From Brevibacillus invocatus (GTDB lineage: Bacteria; Bacillota; Bacilli; Brevibacillales; Brevibacillaceae), in NCBI RefSeq assembly GCF_003710915.1, contig NZ_RHHR01000014.1, positions 62,001 through 126,000 on the forward strand: 64,000 bases of DNA, given 5' to 3'. Every line of letters begins with the position of its first letter. The first letter of the stretch is position 1. Of the stretch, positions 39,847 to 48,813 are shown in pieces. The notes under the pieces were generated by a model. The model was not told the DNA's origin and ran no database searches. It saw only the letters and a program-made list of their open reading frames with translations. The position numbers were made by a program, and so were the translations under genes.

Positions 39847-39920
39847 GGCTGTACGTACACCTTTCCGCTTTTCATGTCATAGGATATATCGCCATGAAGA
39901 GTGACGAAGGAGGATGTGCG

Positions 39921-40223
39921 ATGGTCGAAGTACAGCCTATTCATTTTCCAGAAGGAACAGCAATTGCGGTGAGTGTCCAACTGCCCAAGACGACGCTATT
40001 GGCAGTCACGACAGACCGAGGGTATATCATGTGCGGCGCGCTAGATGTCGGTCTGCTGAATGAACGTCTGGCCAAAAGAGAGATTATTGCCGGGCGTGCA
40101 GTAGGGGTAAAGACCATTCAGGAGCTGTTGGATGCTCCGCTGGAATCCGTGACGATAACAGCTGAAAATATGGGGATTACAGCAGGAATGATCGGAAAAG
40201 ACGCGATTGTCAAAATGCTGTAG
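39921..40223 (+). CDS. yunC: DUF1805 protein YunC
   Basis: This 100-residue protein has the DUF1805 pattern TDRGYIMCGALDVGLLNERLAKREIIAGRAVGVKTI seen in shorter pieces such as GYIMCGALD. The function of YunC is unknown. GAAGGAGG precedes the ATG by 8 bases. It closes the yunFEDC operon and is followed by a perfect terminator. Confidence 0.88.
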   Translation: MVEVQPIHFPEGTAIAVSVQLPKTTLLAVTTDRGYIMCGALDVGLLNERLAKREIIAGRAVGVKTIQELLDAPLESVTITAENMGITAGMIGKDAIVKML

Positions 40224-40241
40224 AAGCAACCTGGCCAAAGC

Positions 40242-40274
40242 AAAAGCCTTTGTCGAACGATGACAAAGGCTTTT
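40242..40274 (+). terminator. Rho-independent terminator after yunC
   Basis: AAAAGCCTTTGTC and GACAAAGGCTTTT form a perfect stem around a 7-base loop. Confidence 0.92.
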
Positions 40275-40351
40275 CGCCATAACATTGTGCAAAATATCGT
40301 GTAGAATCGAGTCGAATCACGCTATAATAGGTGTACCATGATGAAAGGCGA

Positions 40352-41458
40352 ATGTTGGAAAATATGAGACTGATATCGATTCGAAAATGTCGTCCGGGTG
40401 ATACCCTGGCGCGCTCTATTTATACGGAAACCGGCATGGTGCTTGTCGGTGCGGGTGTAGAACTGACTGACCGCATGCTGACCAGACTGAAAGCGAAAAA
40501 TATAACAAGCCTATATATCCAGGATAAACGGACTGACGATATTTTTATTGAAGGTGTCATATCTGAAGAGACGCGCAGAGAAGCGATGTCGATCATTCAT
40601 GAGACCTTTTCTGCGGTGAACGAATTTCCTCAAAAATGGCAGCAGATTTTTTCGGACAGGTCCTTTGGGCGACAATTGCGCCAGATCATGGCTGCGGTTG
40701 CTGACGAAATGAAGGGCTGCCGCTCCGCGATGAATCTGATGGCAGATGCATGTGCTTTCGATAATTACATCTTTACCCATTCCTTCAATGTAGCGCTTTA
40801 TAGCTCTGCGCTGGCCATGAAGAGTGGCTTTTCGGAAAAGGAAATCATGGAAATCGGCATTGGTGGTATGCTGCACGATATCGGCAAGATGAATGTACCC
40901 GACGAAATCCTGAAGAAGCCTGGCAGATTGGCGCAGGAAGAGTTTGAGTTGATGAAAAAGCATACGGAGATCGGTTTCGAGCTGCTGCGCAGGCAAGACG
41001 AGATTCCCTTGCTGGCAGCGCACTGTGCGTATCAGCATCACGAACGCTGGGACGGTTCCGGCTACCCTCGCCAGCTGAAGGCCGAGGAAATACATCCGTA
41101 CGCTCGCTTGATGGCAGTCGCGGATGTCTTTGACGCGCTGACGACACATCGCATCTACCGGGAGCCGATGCTGCCGCATGAAGCGATGGAGGTCTTGTAT
41201 TCGGGAGCAGACAGACTGTTCGATCAGAAATACGTTTTGGCGCTTCGAGACACCATCGCCCTTTACCCGTTGGGACTTAGTGTCACGCTGAATTCAGGGG
41301 AGGCGGGGGTCGTCGTGGATGCCAATCAGGGGCTGCCGAGCCGTCCGATCATTCGCATCCTCGCTGACGAAAATGGCAATCAGCTGGACGAGCCTTATGA
41401 ATACGACCTTTCCAAGCGACTTCATTTGATGATTGTGGCCTGTGACGAGCTGGTATAG
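40352..41458 (+). CDS. HD-GYP domain protein (probable c-di-GMP phosphodiesterase)
   Basis: This protein of about 368 residues has an N-terminal DUF-type region (residues 1-120) and an HD-GYP domain with HDIGKMNVPDEILKKPG, HTEIGF, and HHERWDGSGYP. The HD pair and GYP motif needed to cleave cyclic di-GMP are intact. TATAAT at 40323 sets the promoter, so a GTG at 40331 is too early; of the later starts, this ATG or the one four codons on fit. Confidence 0.87.
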   Translation: MLENMRLISIRKCRPGDTLARSIYTETGMVLVGAGVELTDRMLTRLKAKNITSLYIQDKRTDDIFIEGVISEETRREAMSIIHETFSAVNEFPQKWQQIFSDRSFGRQLRQIMAAVADEMKGCRSAMNLMADACAFDNYIFTHSFNVALYSSALAMKSGFSEKEIMEIGIGGMLHDIGKMNVPDEILKKPGRLAQEEFELMKKHTEIGFELLRRQDEIPLLAAHCAYQHHERWDGSGYPRQLKAEEIHPYARLMAVADVFDALTTHRIYREPMLPHEAMEVLYSGADRLFDQKYVLALRDTIALYPLGLSVTLNSGEAGVVVDANQGLPSRPIIRILADENGNQLDEPYEYDLSKRLHLMIVACDELV

Positions 41459-41464
41459 CAGTCG

Positions 41465-42400
41465 TTACAGCCATTCTTTCTTTTTAAAAATGACAAACAT
41501 GGTAATGCCAATCGTGGCCATGCTGCCGAGTACAATGTAGTAGCCGTAGGGAGAGCTTAATTCTGGCATGACATCAAAGTTCATACCGTAGATGCCCGTT
41601 ACGATCGTCAGTGGCATGAAGATTGTCGTCAATGCGGTGAAGATGCGCATGATGTCATTCGCTCGCCCGGCGAGTGCTGCCTGGTATGCTTCTCGCAAGT
41701 TGCCGATCAGGTCGCGGAACGTATCAAAGCTTTCCACGACTTTGACGGCGTCGTCTACGATGTCACCGAAATACTTTCGCAGGTAAGGATCGATCAGTGG
41801 AAGTTCTTTTCTGTGCAATTCATCAATTAAATACCGCTGCGGCAACAGCATTTTACGCGCGTACAGGATTTCACTGCGCAGACCGATAATTTGTTCGAGA
41901 TGGGATTTCCGCGTATTCATTAATATTTCTTCTTCCAGATTCTCAATAAGATCCTCGATATTCTCAATCACGTCAAAAAAGCGATCCACAATATCATCGA
42001 TCAGATAGTACAGAAAGGCAGCAGGACGATTGATTTCCTTTTCCCGGATGAGGGAGAGCATTTGCTCCAGCTCAGGAGCTTCCTGCTTGGTCACCGTGAT
42101 GATGGTCGTACTGCCGAGAAACAGGTTGATTTCGCGCAGGAAGATATCTTGATTGTGAAACGTAATGCCATTGACCACGAGAAAATAATGATCGTCGTAG
42201 ACTTGCAGCTTAGGACGCTGTTCCTCTTCATCGATGCAATCCTCCACGGCTAGATGGTGCAAGCCGAAGAGAGGCTGCAACACGGATAGATCGAAAGGGG
42301 TAGCGTCTATCCAGTAAAATCCGTTGTCTGGCGCAAGCAATGTCTGCTCGATGTCATCAATCGGAGTGAGTATTCCGTTCTGGATCAGTTGTATGTTCAT
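41465..42400 (-). CDS. corA: CorA-family magnesium/cobalt transporter
   Basis: This 311-residue protein has a long acidic cytoplasmic N-terminal domain and two C-terminal helices, with the signature YGMNFDVMPEL at the end of the first. This GMN loop is the selectivity filter of the pentameric channel. The C-terminus is basic (KKKEWL). GGAG precedes the ATG. It is convergent with the HD-GYP gene six bases away. Confidence 0.93.
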   Translation of the reverse strand: MNIQLIQNGILTPIDDIEQTLLAPDNGFYWIDATPFDLSVLQPLFGLHHLAVEDCIDEEEQRPKLQVYDDHYFLVVNGITFHNQDIFLREINLFLGSTTIITVTKQEAPELEQMLSLIREKEINRPAAFLYYLIDDIVDRFFDVIENIEDLIENLEEEILMNTRKSHLEQIIGLRSEILYARKMLLPQRYLIDELHRKELPLIDPYLRKYFGDIVDDAVKVVESFDTFRDLIGNLREAYQAALAGRANDIMRIFTALTTIFMPLTIVTGIYGMNFDVMPELSSPYGYYIVLGSMATIGITMFVIFKKKEWL

Positions 42401-42632
42401 GGATTTTTCTCCTGCTGGTGGTTTGATTTGCTGCGACTATACGCGGCCAGATCTCGCGGAGGATCAAGTCGTATGCCGACCGAAGGGCTTCGTGGCTTGG
42501 CGGAGAAAACACCGTCTGTTGCCCATTTCCCGGCTTATCCATCCCATTTCCCCCTTTTTTCGCTCCCTACATTAAAGAAGGTATGAACCGTTGTTTGTCT
42601 CTTATCCCCGCGTGGATCGTAATCCTCATTAG
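42401..42632. other. Intergenic stretch between corA and the synthetase
   Basis: Two short minus- and plus-strand frames exist here, but none has both a ribosome site and a recognisable product. I see no clear promoter or terminator for the synthetase. Confidence 0.4.
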
Positions 42633-44552
42633 TCTTCCACATTTTGCAAAAGTACTCATCCGCATTTTACCATATATGGCGGGAACGCTGAAGTTGGCAG
42701 GACAGGCCGGGCTATTGACAGAGTAGGAACAACGAGCTGGTTCTGGGATGCATTTATCCGTTTTGCCGACATTCAATTTGCCCAACCTTACGACCAGGTA
42801 CTGGACGATTCGAATGGATTGTCAGACCCCAAGTGGTTTGTTGGCGGAAAGATCAATCTGGTTCATAATTTTCTCGATAAATGGGCGCAAAATCCCTCTA
42901 CGGCAGAACGCATGGCTCTGATCTGGGAAGGGGAAGGGGGAGAGGAGAAACGCTACAGCTTCCTTGAGCTTTACAGGCAGGTGAATCGATTTGCCCATAC
43001 GCTGGGAAGATTGGGCGTGGAGCGGGGAGACCGTGTAGCGATCTACATGCCGATGATTCCGGAAACCGTAATTGCGCTTTACGGGATCTACAAGGCGGGA
43101 GCTATTGCCGTGCCGCTATTTTCCGGGTTTGGTCCAGAAGCTGTCGCGGTTCGCTTGCGTGATGTGGAGGCCAAGGCAGTCGTCACGGCTGACGGCTTTT
43201 ATCGTGGCGGGCATCAGGTTTTGCTCAAGCACGTGCTGGACAAGGCACTGGAGACAGTTCCTTGTGTTCAGGCGGTTTTGGTTGCAGCGCGATTGGGCGA
43301 AAAAGTGCTGCTAACACCTGGACGCGACTGGCATTGGAACGAATGGATGGAGCAGGTGCCGGACCAGTATGAGACCGTAGCTACAGACGCGGAAGAGGTC
43401 TGCATGGTCAGCTATTCCTCAGGTACGACGGGGAGTCCGAAGGGAATCGTCCACGTACATGGTGGGATCGCAGTCAAAACAGCGGAGGTCGGGATGTTCA
43501 TCTATGACATCCGGGAGAACGATGTTTTTACGATGATCACGGATTTTGGCTGGATGATGGGGCAGCTACCGCTCTTTTCGGCCCACAGTGTAGCAGCTCC
43601 TTTCCTGATGTACGAAGGTAGTCCGATGCATCCGGATCCAGGGAGAATCTACCGGCAGATTGAGAAGCATCAGGTAAGCGTGTTCGGCGCTCCAGCTACT
43701 GCCTTGCGGTTGCTGAAAACCTACGCGGAGCCATTTCGGGAAAAAGCAAACCTGGACTCGCTGCGAATACTGGGGCACACCGGAGAACCAATCGATGAGG
43801 AGACCTGGAGCTGGTATTTGTCATGGACGGACGGAAAGGCTCCCATCATAAACGGTAGCGGGGGTACAGAGGTTTTCGCAGAAATCCTGTCCTCGATCAG
43901 CATTTTGCCGCAAAAGCCCACTTGCCTTGGAGCGACGCCAGCTGTAGGAGCGAGGGTCGTAGATGAGTCGGGAAAACCAGTGGAGCGAGGCAAGGCGGGC
44001 TACCTTGTCTTTACGGTTCCACAACCGGCACAGACGCGAGGCTTTTGGCGAAATCGCCAGTGGTACATGGACACCTATTTTCCACTCGGAAATGAGATGT
44101 GGTGGCAGGGGGATATCGTGCTGGTAGACGAGGAGGGCTATTGGTTCCATCATGGGAGAGCCGATGATGTGATCAAAGTATCGGGGAGAAGGACAGGGCC
44201 AGGAGAGCTGGAGGATGTCGTATGCCAGTACCCGGATGTATTGGAAGCCGCTGCGATTGGCGTTCCCCATCCGATGAAGGGCGAAGAGATTGTGCTGTTC
44301 GTCGTTCCGACACCGCCATCCCGTCTCGAACCGGATGCGTTAAAGCAGCATGTGTCTGCCAAGCTGGGTAAACCGTACGAGCCGGGTGAAATACACCTGG
44401 TAGCAGACCTGCCGAAGACCCGTACGCAAAAGATCATGCGCAGACTGATGAAACAGCATTATTTATCTCAGGAACTCGGGGATACCTCCAGTCTGATGAA
44501 TCCTGGAGCATTGAACCAATTGCCGAGAAGACAAAAAATGAAACAAGGCTAA
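42633..44552 (+). CDS. AMP-forming acyl-CoA synthetase, start codon missing
   Basis: The product adenylates an organic acid and forms its CoA thioester. The AMP motif YSSGTTGSPKG, then WWQGDIVLVDEEGYWFHHGR and the catalytic Lys in KTRTQKIMRR are intact. The frame is open from the TAG at 42630. The residues before the first possible start (TTG at 42819), SWFWDAFIRFADI and YDQVLDDSNG, are family-like. Yet none of the 62 codons upstream of that TTG is ATG, GTG or TTG, and the TTG has no ribosome site. The N-terminus has therefore probably been lost by a frameshift or deletion, or an unusual start is used. Confidence 0.8.
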   Translation, partial: SSTFCKSTHPHFTIYGGNAEVGRTGRAIDRVGTTSWFWDAFIRFADIQFAQPYDQVLDDSNGLSDPKWFVGGKINLVHNFLDKWAQNPSTAERMALIWEGEGGEEKRYSFLELYRQVNRFAHTLGRLGVERGDRVAIYMPMIPETVIALYGIYKAGAIAVPLFSGFGPEAVAVRLRDVEAKAVVTADGFYRGGHQVLLKHVLDKALETVPCVQAVLVAARLGEKVLLTPGRDWHWNEWMEQVPDQYETVATDAEEVCMVSYSSGTTGSPKGIVHVHGGIAVKTAEVGMFIYDIRENDVFTMITDFGWMMGQLPLFSAHSVAAPFLMYEGSPMHPDPGRIYRQIEKHQVSVFGAPATALRLLKTYAEPFREKANLDSLRILGHTGEPIDEETWSWYLSWTDGKAPIINGSGGTEVFAEILSSISILPQKPTCLGATPAVGARVVDESGKPVERGKAGYLVFTVPQPAQTRGFWRNRQWYMDTYFPLGNEMWWQGDIVLVDEEGYWFHHGRADDVIKVSGRRTGPGELEDVVCQYPDVLEAAAIGVPHPMKGEEIVLFVVPTPPSRLEPDALKQHVSAKLGKPYEPGEIHLVADLPKTRTQKIMRRLMKQHYLSQELGDTSSLMNPGALNQLPRRQKMKQG

Positions 44553-44573
44553 AAGGCATAAATTAAGAAGAAG

Positions 44574-44609
44574 GCTTCGTCAAATGATTTTTTTGACGAA
44601 GCTTTATTT
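44574..44609 (+). terminator. Rho-independent terminator after the synthetase
   Basis: GCTTCGTCAAA and TTTGACGAAGC pair perfectly, followed by TTTATTT. Confidence 0.88.
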
Positions 44610-44750
44610 CTTCAGCGAATCGTGTTTCTTACTATGTTTACAGAAATCAAAAGAAAGGTATATAATTCATAGGATATATTGAAATCATAATATCTATTGA
44701 ATGTATTATAAGAGTGTAAATACCTATAGGGTTAAGAAGGAGTCCAATCA

Positions 44751-46067
44751 ATGAGTACTCGTCCGTTTTCCAGCTTGTTCGGAGTAAAAGGGAAATCTAA
44801 TGGTGAATCATTTTTTGGTGAGGTAAAGGAGCAAGGGGAAGTTCACATCGCCCCAGGTTCTCTTTTGTCAAGACAGCTAGAGCTTATCCATCTGACTGAA
44901 CACGATTTGTCCATAGCCAAAGCGATCCAACCTGTAATCATTCAAAATATTAATAAAATTGTCGATGCATTCTATGACAATATTGCCAACGAAGAACTGC
45001 TCATGACGATTATCAATAACAACAGCACGATCGATCGACTGAAGCAGACGCTAAACCGCCACATCACCGAGATGTTTTGCGGCAAGATCGACAGTGAGTA
45101 CATCGCACAGCGCAGCCGGATTGCGATCATCCACATGCGCATTGGTCTGGAACCAAAATGGTACATGTGCGCGTTTCAAAATCTCCTGGTCTCAATCATG
45201 GGACTACTGGACGAAGCGATCAAGGACAAGCGTGAATTCGTACAGGCGATCCAGGTCGTGACGAAAATCCTCAACATCGAGCAGCAAATCGTCCTGGAAG
45301 AATACGAAAATGAGCATGAGCGCGCGCGTCAGAAGGAACAGAAGAAAAAAGACGAGCTGCGCGTCGCTCTGGCCAACTCTGCGCATGAGCTTGCTGCTGT
45401 AGCAGAGGAAAACAGTGCTTCTGTCGAGCAATTGACCGAACAGGCTCGAGAAGTAGTACGCTTTGCCGAGAATGGGACAGGCTATTCGAGCAATGCGCAG
45501 CGCCTTTCCCAGGAAGGTAAAGAGAAGCTGGAGAACCAGCAGGATCAGATGAAATTGATTCAAAACAGTGTTCACCAGATCTCGGATGAAATGAAAATGC
45601 TCGAGGATAACGCGGAAAAAATCCGTGGAATTGTCGATGTCGTGACTGCTATTGCGGAGCAAACCAATCTGTTGGCACTGAACGCTGCTATTGAGGCAGC
45701 GCGTGCTGGCGAGCAGGGACGCGGCTTTGCGGTCGTTGCCGATGAAGTGCGCAAGCTGGCCGAGCAGACCAAAAAATCGGTATCCGGCGTCCGTGAGCTG
45801 ATCGAAAAAACCAATCAGCAAACGGTTGTATTGTCTGCTGTAGTCCATGAAATTCAGACACTCGTTCACTCCAGTACAGCTATGACCAATGAGACGAACG
45901 CATTCTTCGAAGGGATCATAGATGCAGTGTCCGACAGTAAAGAGCAGAGCAGCCAAATCCAACGTGAGCTGGAAAACTTCTTCCGCGTCATGGAGGATAT
46001 GAACCAGGCCGTAGCGCAGGTAGCTTTCTCTGCGGATGAACTGTCTGACATCACTGAAAATCTGTAG
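44751..46067 (+). CDS. hemAT: Globin-coupled aerotaxis transducer (HemAT-like)
   Basis: This 438-residue soluble protein has an N-terminal sensor globin (residues 35-190) whose proximal haem ligand is probably His128 in [18 protein letters not shown] linker helix and an MCP signalling domain follow, with the hairpin tip [20 protein letters not shown]. No membrane helix is present. It should sense oxygen and signal to CheA. GAAGGAG lies before the ATG. It is a single-gene unit. Confidence 0.92.
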   Translation: MSTRPFSSLFGVKGKSNGESFFGEVKEQGEVHIAPGSLLSRQLELIHLTEHDLSIAKAIQPVIIQNINKIVDAFYDNIANEELLMTIINNNSTIDRLKQTLNRHITEMFCGKIDSEYIAQRSRIAIIHMRIGLEPKWYMCAFQNLLVSIMGLLDEAIKDKREFVQAIQVVTKILNIEQQIVLEEYENEHERARQKEQKKKDELRVALANSAHELAAVAEENSASVEQLTEQAREVVRFAENGTGYSSNAQRLSQEGKEKLENQQDQMKLIQNSVHQISDEMKMLEDNAEKIRGIVDVVTAIAEQTNLLALNAAIEAARAGEQGRGFAVVADEVRKLAEQTKKSVSGVRELIEKTNQQTVVLSAVVHEIQTLVHSSTAMTNETNAFFEGIIDAVSDSKEQSSQIQRELENFFRVMEDMNQAVAQVAFSADELSDITENL

Positions 46068-46138
46068 ACGAGCCAGCAGGTAAACGAATAGAAGCAGAGG
46101 TACATCGTCTTGCATGAGGGCGGTGTGCTTCAGTATGT

Positions 46139-46168
46139 AAAAAGAGAAACCAGGGTTTCTCTTTTTTT
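46139..46168 (+). terminator. Rho-independent terminator after hemAT
   Basis: AAAAAGAGAAACC and GGTTTCTCTTTTT form a perfect stem with a 2-base loop, running into T. Confidence 0.9.
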
Positions 46169-46194
46169 GTGCGTGTGTTCCGGAGGAGTGGTTT

Positions 46195-46722
46195 ATACGC
46201 AAATCCACCTTTACCGGTCAGGAGACGTTTTTTCCAAAGGATTTAATTCTCTCTCGCATCGATCAAATCATCAACAAAAAAGATGATTTATCGCTAGATG
46301 AATTGGCAGAGAAGCTGTCCCATTCTCCATTGTTGCCTGATCTATATGCGACTTCAGATGATTTAAAGGAACGTAACATTGTTTCGGTAATTGTGTTAGA
46401 CCGTTATGGAGCCTCACCGGGCAGCGAACAAGCGGCAGTCTATTCCTTTCAACAAATGCTACCGCTTTTTACGATCAATCAGCTGCTAGCCAATGGCGAG
46501 ATCAGTCTGGAAGAAGGGGGGCTGTTGCTGGAAACGCTGAACGAGCAATGGCCAAAGCCGGATGGCAAACCCTATGAACTTCTGTTTTTCAGGAAGATGG
46601 GGGTGTCTTCGTGCCTGCTGGTATCCGTTCCGGCAGATCTTCATTTTGATAAAGGTGTGAAAGTGGTCGCGCGAATTTCGCTGGTGGAGCTGGCGGAGCA
46701 ATTGAAGGGCAAGCTGATCTAA
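46195..46722 (+). CDS. Hypothetical protein with apparent ATA start
   Basis: A strong ribosome site GGAGGAG lies six bases before ATA, and from there the frame is open for 175 codons with coding-like composition (RKSTFTGQETFFPKDLI and SRIDQIINKKDDLSLDELA). The first standard start, TTG at 46303, has no ribosome site and would cut away this segment. ATA is either a rare start or a mutated ATG. The protein is soluble and acidic, with an amphipathic middle. I do not recognise its family. Confidence 0.55.
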   Translation: MRKSTFTGQETFFPKDLILSRIDQIINKKDDLSLDELAEKLSHSPLLPDLYATSDDLKERNIVSVIVLDRYGASPGSEQAAVYSFQQMLPLFTINQLLANGEISLEEGGLLLETLNEQWPKPDGKPYELLFFRKMGVSSCLLVSVPADLHFDKGVKVVARISLVELAEQLKGKLI

Positions 46723-46734
46723 GGGGGAAATCAT

Positions 46735-47093
46735 ATGTCTCGATCAGAACGCGAAGCAAACGATTTACCCAATCTGAAGACTGGTCGTTAATGAACGTGG
46801 GGGCATGGGCAGGAACATATCTGATCTCGCATATCCGGCTTCCACTCATGACTGGCCTTTTGATGACATCGCTTTTGTCTGCAATAGCGGTTAAGGTTGC
46901 ATTTTACGGAAGCCAGCTTTGGAGCGTGTTGCTGCTACTGAGTGTAGCAGGGGTTTTTACGGGAGCTGCCCAGGTTTGCAAAAATACGCTTCTTCAGCAG
47001 GCAGACAGCTGGATTCGAGGCAGAGTGATGGGCAATCAGAACACGCTCAGTCGCAGTGGTTCCTGTAACGAGGGTTTCTTCCAAAGGCTATAG
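46735..47093 (+). pseudogene. Remnant of an MFS transporter (C-terminal helices)
   Basis: A ribosome site AAGGGGG and ATG open a frame that closes after 18 codons. In another frame from about 46750 the sequence WAGTYLISHIRLPLMTGLL through LLSVAGVFTGAAQVCKNTLL and DSWIRGRVMGNQNTLSR matches helices 8-10 and the RGRVMG turn of MFS exporters. It then stops. Two thirds of the gene are missing and at least one frameshift is needed, so it cannot make a transporter. Confidence 0.65.
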
Positions 47094-47150
47094 TCTTTTT
47101 TAGGCTTTTTCACCATAGGATGTACCAACTGGGAGGTGACGGGCTTGGCG

Positions 47151-47864
47151 ATGTTTCGACCCCGTCGGCGTTGGAGAAACCCGCTTTCCCGAACCAAAGC
47201 CTTCATGATCGCGTTGGTCTTCTTTCTGGTCATGACCATCCAGTCATTGGTATTCCTTGAAAAGCGGCTGGAGCCCACGCTTTTGATTCTCGCCTCGCAA
47301 AAGGCTGAGCAACTCGCAAAAGATGCGATTACAGATGCTGTGACCAAGCGGATTTCCCAACAAGGTGTCGACTTTAATCAGATTGTCATGATCGAGAAAG
47401 ACAATGAGGGGCGAATTCAGGCATATCAGTTCAACTTTCGAGAGTATGCGCGCATCGTGGGAGAGACCACTTCGCGTGTGCAAAACAAGCTGCAGGAATT
47501 TGAGAAGGATAAGGTAGAACGGACGATTCCGTTAGGGTTGGCAACCGGCAACAGCTTTTTAGCGAACATGGGTCCAGAGCTGCCCATCACTTTTGTACCT
47601 ATCGGGTCGGTGAAGACGAGACTGGAAACGGAGCTGAAAGAGGCAGGCATCAACATGGTGCTGGCTACTGTCTACATCTTTGTCGAGGTGGATTTGCGGA
47701 TCGTCATTCCGTTTGCGACAGATGAGAAGACCGTAACGACGAAGATACCCATCACCCACTCGCTGATTATCGGTGATGTGCCGCAATACTTGTACAACAA
47801 TCCGGATGGCAAGCCGGATGTGCCGCGTGCCCAATCAGAGTTCGAGGCACCTCCTGCAAAGTAA
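47151..47864 (+). CDS. yunB: Sporulation protein YunB
   Basis: This 237-residue protein has one N-terminal helix (RTKAFMIALVFFLVMTIQSLV) and an extracytoplasmic domain with the conserved QKAEQLAKDAITDAV, IPLGLATGNSFLANMGP and KEAGINMVLATVYIFVEVD. YunB is made in the mother cell during sporulation in B. subtilis; its biochemical role is unknown. GGGAGGTGA precedes it; a TTG two codons upstream is an alternative start. It sits apart from yunC, unlike in B. subtilis. Confidence 0.9.
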   Translation: MFRPRRRWRNPLSRTKAFMIALVFFLVMTIQSLVFLEKRLEPTLLILASQKAEQLAKDAITDAVTKRISQQGVDFNQIVMIEKDNEGRIQAYQFNFREYARIVGETTSRVQNKLQEFEKDKVERTIPLGLATGNSFLANMGPELPITFVPIGSVKTRLETELKEAGINMVLATVYIFVEVDLRIVIPFATDEKTVTTKIPITHSLIIGDVPQYLYNNPDGKPDVPRAQSEFEAPPAK

Positions 47865-47882
47865 CGATGGCAGCTTAACAGG

Positions 47883-47922
47883 AAAAATCCTCTTGCACAA
47901 TACCGTTGCAGGAGGATTTTTT
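47883..47922. terminator. Bidirectional terminator
   Basis: AAAAATCCTCTTGCA pairs with TGCAGGAGGATTTTT, with one G-T pair. It serves yunB and the convergent lipoprotein gene. Confidence 0.85.
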
Positions 47923-47934
47923 ACGTGTATTGAG

Positions 47935-48606
47935 TTATTTAGGCGTGACAGAAAGTCGGATGGTTTTCGTGGTTTTCCCTGTTCGGTTCCATTCCAGTAG
48001 CGTTTCATACGAATTGTCCGGCGTATCGGGGACCGTGATCTCCAGTGAGGTTTCATGCACCCATTTCACATCGAGGATCGGAAAGACAAAATCTGATGAT
48101 AATGCCTGTTCTGTCACGACGGGATCACCCCATACGACTGCGGGTTCGAGTGTCTCCGTATGGAGGATCATGATCCTGTTGCGAACCAGCTCCGTTCCTT
48201 CATTTCGACCGAGGAGGATCGCCAAAAGTCGTTCATCAGGGGAAAAGGAATGGCTGATCCAAAGACTTCCTTCATGTAAAGAAAGGGACTTGAATGCTTC
48301 GTCTTTCATCTGCACAAGCACGTGGTCACACAGCTTTGACCCGCAATTGAATCGGATGTCCCCGTACACGATGCCAGTCAGTGACCTGAAGGCTGTTCCT
48401 TGGATTCGGCTGATTTCCACCTGTCGTTCTGATGGGGTGTAGGATTCCAGGAACTTGTGGAGAGGCTCCACCTTTTCAACAGGGATCGAGAGCGAGCCCG
48501 AATCCAGGGGGAGCTCGATGTATTCTTGCGCATCCGAGGGAGCGCATCCGGATGCCAGAATGGTCAGGAAAAAGAGGACAAAACACATGCAGAGCCACGA
48601 TTTCAA
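47935..48606 (-). CDS. Putative lipoprotein (hypothetical)
   Basis: This 223-residue protein is taken to start at TTG, ten bases after AAGGAGG. A signal peptide ends in the lipobox LASGC, so the mature protein would be anchored on the outer face of the membrane. The mature part has beta-rich segments (SLWISHSFSPDERLLAILLG, LDVKWVHETSLEITVPD) resembling propeller-type blades. I do not recognise a family. Confidence 0.7.
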   Translation of the reverse strand: MKSWLCMCFVLFFLTILASGCAPSDAQEYIELPLDSGSLSIPVEKVEPLHKFLESYTPSERQVEISRIQGTAFRSLTGIVYGDIRFNCGSKLCDHVLVQMKDEAFKSLSLHEGSLWISHSFSPDERLLAILLGRNEGTELVRNRIMILHTETLEPAVVWGDPVVTEQALSSDFVFPILDVKWVHETSLEITVPDTPDNSYETLLEWNRTGKTTKTIRLSVTPK

Positions 48607-48691
48607 TGCCACTTCACCTCCTTTGTGCAGCATGATAGTAAGCAGGATCACGGCTCAACCCGAGTAGTCAAACCAGCCTGAATCAAACATA

Positions 48692-48720
48692 TTGACACTG
48701 TGTCAAAAAGTTAATAAACT
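48692..48720 (+). promoter_or_regulatory. kynA promoter with palindromic operator
   Basis: TTGACA and TAAACT are spaced 17 bases apart. The -35 box is part of the perfect 15-base palindrome TTGACACTGTGTCAA, a typical site for a repressor dimer. The regulator is not encoded nearby. Confidence 0.65.
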
Positions 48721-48767
48721 GTAGTCATAAAATTCTTTATTTTTTATTCAGCTTGCGAGGAACTGCT

Positions 48768-48789
48768 TTTCTCCTATCGATAGGAGAAA
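48768..48789 (+). other. 22-base perfect palindrome in the kynA leader
   Basis: The halves TTTCTCCTATC and GATAGGAGAAA are exact complements. In RNA the strand can fold into a tight hairpin. Its CTCCT could also pair with the kynA ribosome site AAGGAGAG 12 bases downstream, so it could act as operator or as a translational switch. Confidence 0.6.
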
Positions 48790-48813
48790 TTACGACCATA
48801 AAGGAGAGCGTCT

